Shown: piece by piece, positions 57,741 through 64,000 of the stretch | Numbering within the stretch: position 1 is the first letter of the stretch | Layout of the letters: each line of letters opens with the position of its first letter | DNA from: Kocuria dechangensis | Lineage (GTDB): Bacteria; Actinomycetota; Actinomycetes; Actinomycetales; Micrococcaceae | Direction: 5' to 3' | Assembly: GCF_014636775.1 (NCBI RefSeq) | Contig: NZ_BMEQ01000004.1 | Location: 1 to 64,000 of the forward strand | DNA: 64,000 nt | The notes under the pieces: generated by a model | Told to the model about the DNA's origin: nothing | Database searches by the model: none | What the model saw: the letters and a program-made list of their open reading frames with translations, nothing else | Made by a program: the position numbers and the translations under genes

Positions 57741-60700
57741 CTAGGGGCGCAGCACCACCCGGTAGGCCTCCCGGACCACAGCCTCCAGCTCGTCCGCCCC
57801 GGCGAGGTCGTGCGGGCGCACCACCCGGTTCTCCGCCACGTAGTAGAACGCCGCGGTGACGTCCTCCAGCGGCACCCCGCGCAGCCGCGACCACGCGAGC
57901 CGGTAGACGGCCAGCTGCGCGGAGCGCTCCTGCAGCTCCTTCCCCGCCGGCGCCCGCCCCGTCTTCCAGTCCACCAGCTCCCACGTGCCGTCGGCGTTGC
58001 GGAAGACCGCGTCGACCCGCCCGCGCACGGTCACCCCGGCGATCGGCGTCTCGAGGGGGAACTCCACGGCGTAGGGCTGGCGGTCCGCCCACGGCCCGGA
58101 GCGGAACGTCTCGGCCAGCTCCGGGAGGTCGTAGGCCACGTCCACATACTCGTCCGCGGAGCCGGGCAGCTCCCCGACGTCGAAGATCGCCGAGCTGCCG
58201 TAGAACTGCTCGACCCACGCGTGGAACGTGGTGCCGCGGCGGGCGGCGGTGCCCGGTCGGCGCGGCATGGGCCGGCGCAGCCCGGAGACGACGTCCTCGG
58301 GGTCGCGGGAGAGCGCCACGAGGGTCGAGGCCGAGACGTGGGAGGGCATGGGCACGGTCCGCTCGGCGTGGGCCTCCTCGTGCCGGGCCAGGAGGATCCG
58401 TGCCTCCTCGGACCACCGGCGCGGGTCCGGCTCGCGCCCGTCGCGCTCGGCGACGCCGAGCAGGTCCTCGACGTCGAGGTCGGCGGTGTCCTCGAAGCCC
58501 CGCTGCAGGACGGCGCGGGCCGCCCGCTCCAGCATCGCCCGCCGCCCGGGGTGCGGGGGCGGGGTGGTGCGCACGGTGGTCCCCCCGTCCTCCCCCGTCA
58601 CCGTCTCGGTGATCTCCGGCCCCTCGAGCGGGTCGTAGGGCCAGGGCGCGCTCAGCACCGTGGACGCGGCCGGGTTGCGGGCGCCCTCGGACACCTGCGC
58701 CCAGTCCCCCCGGCGGACGACCGGTGCCGGCCCCTCGGTCAGCGGCTCGAGCTCCGCCACGAACACGGAGGGCTCCTGGCCCTTGACTGCGGTCCCCCGG
58801 AAGACCGTGCAGGACAGCTCGAGCACGTCGCGCGCCCGGGTGACGGCCACGTAGGCCAGGCGGCGCTCCTCGTCCTCCGCGTGCTGCGCGGCCAGCTCCA
58901 GGAACTCCTTGTGCGAGTCCTCGAGCGCCTTGAGGTCGGTCGTGTCGACGGACCACTGCGGCAGGAACCGGGCGTCGCCCCGCAGCGGCCAGGGCAGCGT
59001 CCCGGTGTCCAGGGTCCACCGGGCGGCGTTGTCCGTCGGGAAGTTCTTCGCGTTGAGCCCCGGGACGTACACGTGGTCCCACTCGAGCCCCTTGGACGAG
59101 TGGACGGTGACCAGCTGCACGGCGTCGCGCCGGGCGTGGTCGGGGCCGGGCTCGAGGCCGTTCTCCTCGGCGAGCGTGACGTCGAGCCAGGCGAGGAACG
59201 CGGAGACGTCGCCGGTCGCCGAGGACGAGACGAAGGTCTGCGCGGCCTCCTGGAAGGCGTCCAGGTTGCGCCGGGCGTGGTGGGAGGACCGGTGGGGGTG
59301 GGACGCGACCTCGATGTCGAGGCCCGTGACGGTCTCGATCTCATGCAGCAGGCTGGGCAGGTCGTCGGAGAGGTAGGACCGCAGGTGGTCCAGCTCGCCC
59401 CGCAGCCGCACCATCCGCTCCCGGGCCGCCTCCGAGAGGCTGCGCCCGTGGGCGGAGACCCAGCCGGGCCGCGGGAGGGTCTCCAGGGCCTCGATCAGGG
59501 AGGCGTGGTCCGACAGGTCCGGCTCGACCAGGGCGTCCTCCTCCGCCTCCTCCCGGGTGACCGGGCTCTCGAGGTCCTCCGCGCGACCGGCCCGGGCGGC
59601 CTCCGTGCGGCGGCGCTCCAGGTGGGCGGCCCAGTCGGACAGCGCCATGAGGTCCCGCGCCCCGATCCGCCACCGGGCGCCCGCCAGGAGCCGCACGAGC
59701 GCGTCGGAGCGGCCCGGGTCGTCGAGGACGCGCAGGGTCGCGACGACGTCGCCCACCTCCGGGGTGCTGAGCAGGCCGCCGAGCCCCACGACCTCGTAGG
59801 GGATGCCGCGGGCGGCCAGCTCGCGGCGGACCGGCTCGATCTGGGAGCGCTTGCGGCACAGCACCGCCATGGTGGGCATCTCCTCCTCCCGCCCGCCGCG
59901 GTGCTCCTCGCGGCGGGCCTGCACCTGCTCGGCGAGGGCGGCGGCCTCCTCGACGTCGGTCGCGTACCGGCTCAGCCGCACCTCGCCGGGACCTGCGCCC
60001 GGGCGGGGGCCCAGCGGGGGGACGGACACGGACGACGAGCCCCGGGCCCACTCCGGCAGGCTGCGCAGGGGGACGGCGAGGGTGTTGGCCACGTCGAGGA
60101 TGCGGGTGGAGTTGCGCCACGCCGTGGTGAGGAAGCTGGGCTCCCCGTCCTGGCCCGCCGCCACCGGGAACGAGTCGTAGAAGCCGAACAGCTGGCCGGA
60201 GGAGGCGCCGCGGAAGCCGTAGATCGACTGCTGGGGATCGCCCACCGCCATGACGGAGTGCCCGTGCCCGAACAGGGCGGCGAAGAGCCGCAGCTGCGCG
60301 TGGGAGGTGTCCTGGAACTCGTCGAGCAGCACCACGCGGTGGCGCTCCCGCTCGGTGCGCCGGGCGACCGGGTCCTCCTCCGCGAGCCGCGCCGCGGCCG
60401 AGAGGAGGTCCCCGAAGTCCATGGCCTGCGCCTCGTCCTTGCGGCGGGAGAACTCCGCGACGAGCTCCGCGAGGACCCAGGCGGTGCGCTGGTTGTCCTC
60501 CACCTTCTTCAGCTGCGGTCCCAGGGTCTTCTTCCGGCGCGCGGGCGGGGTGGTGGCCAGCTCGCCGAGCAGGCCCGACGCGAACCGCTCGACGGCGGAC
60601 GGGGGCACGAGGTGCTCCGCGCACGCCGACGCGAGGTCCAGGACGGCCTTCACCATGGTCGACTTGGCCGGCATGGCCTCGAGCAGCTCGCCGGTCCAGG

Positions 60701-61235
60701 CCTCCACCGTCAGGGCGGCCAGCTGCCAGGTCTGCGCCTGGCCCAGGAGCGTGGTGTCCGGCTCGATGCCGATCCGCAGCCCGTAGTTGCGCACGAGCGT
60801 GTTGGCGTAGGAGTGGTAGGTGCTGACCGTGGGGTCCTGCGGCGCCGACGGGACGTCGTCGTCCTCGTCCCCGGCCTCCGGGACGAGGCCCAGCGTCCGC
60901 AGCCGGTTCAGCCGGGCCCGCATCCGCTCCCCCAGCTCCCCGGCGGCCTTGCGGGTGAAGGTCACCCCGAGCACCTGGTCCGGGGCCACGACGCCGTTGG
61001 CCACGAGCCACCCGACGCGGTCGACCATGGTCGCGGTCTTGCCGGACCCGGCGCCCGCGACCACGAGCCGGGGCGTGAGGGGGGCCGAGATCACGGCGGA
61101 CTGCTCGCGCGTGGGCAGGCGGGCGTCGCCCGGTTCGAGGGTATTGAGCAGTTCGGCGAGCTCCTCGGGGGTGTAGCGGGGCTCGACCCCGCCGTACGGG
61201 TGCTCGGGAGCCGGTGCGTGGGGGGTCTCGGTCAT
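57741..61235 (-). CDS. adnB: AdnB subunit of the AdnAB helicase-nuclease
   Basis: 1164 residues. Walker A is VVAGAGSGKTATMVDRVGWLV, the DExx box is VVLLDEFQDTSHAQLRLFAALFG, motif III is GDPQQSIYGFRGASSG and late motifs include LVTVHSSKGLEWDHVYVPGLNAKNFP. The C-terminal RecB-type nuclease has WELVDWKTGRAP with a preceding Asp for metal. AdnAB resects double-strand breaks for recombination. Order adnA-adnB on one strand, next to nudC-uvrD2, matches mycobacteria. The start is ATG 61235. Confidence 0.93.
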   Translation of the reverse strand: MTETPHAPAPEHPYGGVEPRYTPEELAELLNTLEPGDARLPTREQSAVISAPLTPRLVVAGAGSGKTATMVDRVGWLVANGVVAPDQVLGVTFTRKAAGELGERMRARLNRLRTLGLVPEAGDEDDDVPSAPQDPTVSTYHSYANTLVRNYGLRIGIEPDTTLLGQAQTWQLAALTVEAWTGELLEAMPAKSTMVKAVLDLASACAEHLVPPSAVERFASGLLGELATTPPARRKKTLGPQLKKVEDNQRTAWVLAELVAEFSRRKDEAQAMDFGDLLSAAARLAEEDPVARRTERERHRVVLLDEFQDTSHAQLRLFAALFGHGHSVMAVGDPQQSIYGFRGASSGQLFGFYDSFPVAAGQDGEPSFLTTAWRNSTRILDVANTLAVPLRSLPEWARGSSSVSVPPLGPRPGAGPGEVRLSRYATDVEEAAALAEQVQARREEHRGGREEEMPTMAVLCRKRSQIEPVRRELAARGIPYEVVGLGGLLSTPEVGDVVATLRVLDDPGRSDALVRLLAGARWRIGARDLMALSDWAAHLERRRTEAARAGRAEDLESPVTREEAEEDALVEPDLSDHASLIEALETLPRPGWVSAHGRSLSEAARERMVRLRGELDHLRSYLSDDLPSLLHEIETVTGLDIEVASHPHRSSHHARRNLDAFQEAAQTFVSSSATGDVSAFLAWLDVTLAEENGLEPGPDHARRDAVQLVTVHSSKGLEWDHVYVPGLNAKNFPTDNAARWTLDTGTLPWPLRGDARFLPQWSVDTTDLKALEDSHKEFLELAAQHAEDEERRLAYVAVTRARDVLELSCTVFRGTAVKGQEPSVFVAELEPLTEGPAPVVRRGDWAQVSEGARNPAASTVLSAPWPYDPLEGPEITETVTGEDGGTTVRTTPPPHPGRRAMLERAARAVLQRGFEDTADLDVEDLLGVAERDGREPDPRRWSEEARILLARHEEAHAERTVPMPSHVSASTLVALSRDPEDVVSGLRRPMPRRPGTAARRGTTFHAWVEQFYGSSAIFDVGELPGSADEYVDVAYDLPELAETFRSGPWADRQPYAVEFPLETPIAGVTVRGRVDAVFRNADGTWELVDWKTGRAPAGKELQERSAQLAVYRLAWSRLRGVPLEDVTAAFYYVAENRVVRPHDLAGADELEAVVREAYRVVLRP

Positions 61236-61299
61236 GCGCGCTCTCTCGGCCTCGTCGGAGGTGGGGGCAGGGGTGTCCGGTCCGGGTCCGGGGGCGCGC

Positions 61300-64000
61300 T
61301 CACGGCTCGCTCACCTGCCGGCCCTCGGCGCACAGGGGACAGATCTGGGGCAGCTTGCACCCGTGCCCGCCGAAGACGCCCTCCCCCTGGTCGTGGCGGG
61401 CCGTGAACCGCTCCCCCGCGACGAGCTCCGCCGCCCGCGTGATCAGCTCCCGCGCCCAGGTGGCGTCCGGGTCCAGGGGATCCTGCTGCTGGACGGACGG
61501 GGACCGGGTCGTGGTCCCCAGCTGGACGAGCAGGGCGCCGCCGGAGAGCTCCGTGACCGTCCCCTCGGGCAGCTCCAGCTCGGCCTCGTCCTCCCCCGCG
61601 ACCATGGCAGAGCCCGCACCGGCGCTGAGGGCCACCTGGTAGGCGGCCAGCTGGGGGTGCTCCGCGATCTTCGACCCGACGGGCTGGTTCCGCCCCGTCT
61701 TCAGGTCCACCACGACGAAGCGGCCCTGGTCGTCCAGCTCCAGCCGGTCCACGCGTCCCCGCAGCAGGGCGTCGCGGGCGCGGCCCCGGACGAGCACGCT
61801 GAAGGAGCCCTCGACCGCGGCGAGCCGGCGGCCGTGCTTGTTGCGGGCGTCCACGACGTACTGGGCGAACTTGCCCAGCATCTGCCGGGCCCGCTCGAGC
61901 TGGACCTCGGCCTCCCACGTCTCCGGCAGGCCGAGGGTGGGCCAGCGCCGGTCGAGCTCGGCGACGAGCTCGGAGCCCGCGGCCTCGGGCATCTCCTCCG
62001 CGATCGCGTGGACGAGCGAGCCGAGGCTGCGGCTGAGGTCGGTGGCGGCCTCGGCGCGGGAGGCGGCCACGAACCAGTCGAGCGGGGACCGGTGGATCGT
62101 CTCGATCCGGGACGGTGACACGGGCACGGGGACGCCGTCGTCGAACACCGGGTCCGTGCTGGTCAGCTCGGCCGCCCCCCACCACGTGTCGGGGCGGGCG
62201 CCGGGCACGGGGCGCGGGGACTCCGCCATGCGGTGCAGCAGCCGGGCGGCCGCCTCCGAGCGCACCGGGTCCTCGTCGTGCAGCTGGACCCACTGCCGCA
62301 GCTCCGCCACGAGGGCGCGCAGCGTCATGGGCCTCGGGGCCTCGACCACGGCCCGGCTGCCGTCCCGGGAGCCCGGTGGGTCGACGAGGTCGAGGAACTC
62401 GGAGGGCTGCTCGTCCTCGTTGAGGGCCGCCGTCACCACGAGCGTCCCGCGGCTGCGGGAGACCGCCGCGGAGAAGGAGCGCAGCTCGTCGTGGCGCACC
62501 TCGCGCATCCGGGTCACCGGGGTGACCCGGGCGGCCTGCTCCGCGCCGAGATCGAGTGCGTCGGTGAGCAGGTCCGCGCCGAGCAGCTGCCCGCGCAGCC
62601 GGGTGTTGGGCCACACGCCCTCCTGGACCCCGGCGACGAAGACCACCGGCCACTGCCGGCCCGCGGCTGTGGCCGGGGTCATGATCTCGACCGTCTCGTC
62701 GGTGGGAGCCCGGGCCGCCAGGGTGTCCATGGGCAGGTCCTGGCTGTCGATGTAGTCCAGGAACTGGGCGGGGCCGGCTCCCGGGAGGTGGTCGACGTAG
62801 CGCTCGGCTGCCTCGAAGAGTCCCACCACGGCGTCGAGGTCGCGGTCGGCGCGCTCCCCGCCCGGCCCGCCCTCGAGGGCGCGGCGGCGCCACGTGTCGG
62901 CGATGCCGGCGGCCTCCCACAGCGCCCACAGGACGGTCTCCGCGGTGGCCCCCTCCTCCCGGAGCGCCCGCGTCCCGGCGGCGATCATCCGGGCCACCCG
63001 GCGGGCCGGCACGGACCGGACGCCGGCGGCGTCGAGGGCGCCCGGCACTGCGAGCGCCTCGACGAGCAGGTCGTCGCTGGTGCGACCGCCGCCGGCGGCG
63101 AGCTCCTCGGCCCGCAGTCGCTGGCGCAACCGCCGGACGTCCATCGGGGAGGCGTTGCCGATCCGGGAGGAGAGCAGGTCCAGGGCCGCCTGCACGGTGA
63201 GGAAGCCGAAGTGGTCGGTCTGCTCCCCCTCCTCTCTTCTCCCCTCGTCCCCGGCGCCGCGGATCCGTGCGGCCTCCGCCTCGGTGACGATCCTCAGGGC
63301 GTCCAGCAGGGGGCGCACCGCGGGCTCGTCCCGGACGGGGGTCTCGGCCGCGGAGGTGCTGACGGGGACGCCGAGGGCCGAGAGCTGGCGCTCGAAGCCC
63401 TCGAGGTAGCGGCCGTTGCGCACGACCACCGCCATGTCCGCGAGCGGGACGCCGTGCACGAGGTGGCGCTCGAGGACCTGGTGGGCGATCCACCGGGCCT
63501 CGTGCAGGGGGGAGGACAGCACCACGGTCAGCACCTCCCCCGCGCGCTCGCCGGCGGACGTGCCGGACCCGTCCGCCGGCTTCCCCGCGCCGTTCCCCCC
63601 GGGGGATGCCGCCCCGGCGCCGTCCTGTCCGGCGCTGTCCTGACCGGCGCTGTCCTGCCCGGCGCCGTCCCGCTCGCCCGGTGCCGGGACCGCCATCGCG
63701 CGGTGGCCGCGGGCCCCGCCCACGGCGGGGATCCGCTCGGCGATGCGTCCCCAGGCCTCCGCCACGGCCGCGGGCATGCGCAGGCTCGTGGTGAGGACGT
63801 GGCGCGCCAGGGGCCGGCCGGGCTCGGCGAGGCGGTCGTCGAGGGTGCGGAGCAGGTCCGGCCGGGCCCCGCGGAAGCCCTGGACCACGGTGTCGGGGCA
63901 CGCGGTCACGACCGTGTCGCGGCCGCGGCACAGCACGGACAGCAGCCGGTGGATGGAGGGCGTCGCCTCCTGGAGGTCGTCGACGAGCACGAGCCCGAGC
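61300..64000 (-). CDS. adnA: AdnA subunit of AdnAB (N-terminus beyond right edge)
   Basis: At least 900 residues are present. The visible part begins in the helicase half at LVLVDDLQEATPSIHRLL (Walker B with DDLQE, a variant of DEYQD). LPMDTL and helicase motifs follow, then the nuclease domain with VVDLKTGRNQPVGSK and the iron-sulfur cysteines C-x5-CPLC near the end (KLPQICPLCAEG). The Walker A N-terminus lies outside the window. It has a repeated Gly/Gln-rich stretch (about 63616-63675). The stop at 61300 leaves a 64-nt gap before adnB. Confidence 0.9.
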   Translation of the reverse strand, partial: LGLVLVDDLQEATPSIHRLLSVLCRGRDTVVTACPDTVVQGFRGARPDLLRTLDDRLAEPGRPLARHVLTTSLRMPAAVAEAWGRIAERIPAVGGARGHRAMAVPAPGERDGAGQDSAGQDSAGQDGAGAASPGGNGAGKPADGSGTSAGERAGEVLTVVLSSPLHEARWIAHQVLERHLVHGVPLADMAVVVRNGRYLEGFERQLSALGVPVSTSAAETPVRDEPAVRPLLDALRIVTEAEAARIRGAGDEGRREEGEQTDHFGFLTVQAALDLLSSRIGNASPMDVRRLRQRLRAEELAAGGGRTSDDLLVEALAVPGALDAAGVRSVPARRVARMIAAGTRALREEGATAETVLWALWEAAGIADTWRRRALEGGPGGERADRDLDAVVGLFEAAERYVDHLPGAGPAQFLDYIDSQDLPMDTLAARAPTDETVEIMTPATAAGRQWPVVFVAGVQEGVWPNTRLRGQLLGADLLTDALDLGAEQAARVTPVTRMREVRHDELRSFSAAVSRSRGTLVVTAALNEDEQPSEFLDLVDPPGSRDGSRAVVEAPRPMTLRALVAELRQWVQLHDEDPVRSEAAARLLHRMAESPRPVPGARPDTWWGAAELTSTDPVFDDGVPVPVSPSRIETIHRSPLDWFVAASRAEAATDLSRSLGSLVHAIAEEMPEAAGSELVAELDRRWPTLGLPETWEAEVQLERARQMLGKFAQYVVDARNKHGRRLAAVEGSFSVLVRGRARDALLRGRVDRLELDDQGRFVVVDLKTGRNQPVGSKIAEHPQLAAYQVALSAGAGSAMVAGEDEAELELPEGTVTELSGGALLVQLGTTTRSPSVQQQDPLDPDATWARELITRAAELVAGERFTARHDQGEGVFGGHGCKLPQICPLCAEGRQVSEP
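63616..63675 (-). repeat. 15-bp tandem repeat inside adnA
   Basis: Four near-identical units beginning GGCG(C/T)(T/C)GTCCTG at 63616, 63631, 63646 and 63661. On the coding strand they make a DSAGQ-type pentapeptide repeat in an interdomain linker. Confidence 0.85.

Overview
The window reads as chromosome of a very high-GC actinobacterium. Gene order matches the conserved actinobacterial backbone: whiB1-pdtaS, secA-hpf-comF-lpqB-mtrB-mtrA, then a UPF0182 protein, a YlbL-like protease, a DUF2342 protein, uvrD2, nudC and adnB-adnA. There is no arabinan machinery, and the compact backbone looks like a Micrococcaceae-type organism (Kocuria/Arthrobacter relatives). That family placement is inference. 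Codon use is strongly G/C-ending everywhere except inside one mobile element.

Positions 1-5321 are the most unusual part. A tad/Flp pilus ATPase gene (cpaF/tadA) is cut inside its Walker A codons by an integrated element of about 4.45 kb. The element encodes a large serine recombinase, an HUH-type rolling-circle Rep with a tiny coupled ORF, a structured non-coding segment that may hold the origin, and two low-GC cargo genes: a two-TM protein and a DEDDy 3'-5' exonuclease joined by a 4-nt stop/start overlap. The split cpaF halves rejoin in frame to a normal P-loop, with a perfect 12-bp palindrome at the crossover.

Positions 5.5-17.5 kb form a cell-surface glycan island: two spherulin-4-like secreted proteins, a DUF2304 protein with a GT2 enzyme, a large polytopic DUF6541-like protein, a Wzm/Wzt-type polysaccharide ABC exporter, a GlfT2-like galactofuranosyltransferase, UDP-galactopyranose mutase and a GT4 enzyme. 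Together they look like synthesis and export of a galactofuranose-containing wall polymer.

Positions 17.7-25 kb carry a small membrane protein, WhiB, the PdtaS sensor kinase, a CpaE-like ATPase with a SAF-domain partner, a small HTH protein, a conserved hypothetical, a LysM protein and an Rv3235-family protein. Positions 25-34 kb hold secA, hpf, comF and the lpqB-mtrB-mtrA envelope-stress operon. Positions 34-38.5 kb hold a MetE-like protein, chorismate mutase, mnmA, a NifS-type desulfurase (which may supply sulfur to MnmA) and trmL.

Positions 38.6-43.3 kb carry an HtrA protease diverging from a TPM-domain protein and PspA. An initiator tRNA follows. Positions 43.6-64 kb carry the UPF0182 protein, the YlbL-like protease, the DUF2342 protein, a YgjP-like metallopeptidase, a degenerate E1/ThiF-like protein, uvrD2-nudC, a kinase-like phosphotransferase, and adnB-adnA (adnA runs off the right edge). 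Inserted before adnB is a two-gene operon, a DUF2202 lipoprotein and a sulfide:quinone oxidoreductase, under a promoter whose 17-nt spacer holds a CsoR/CstR-type palindrome.
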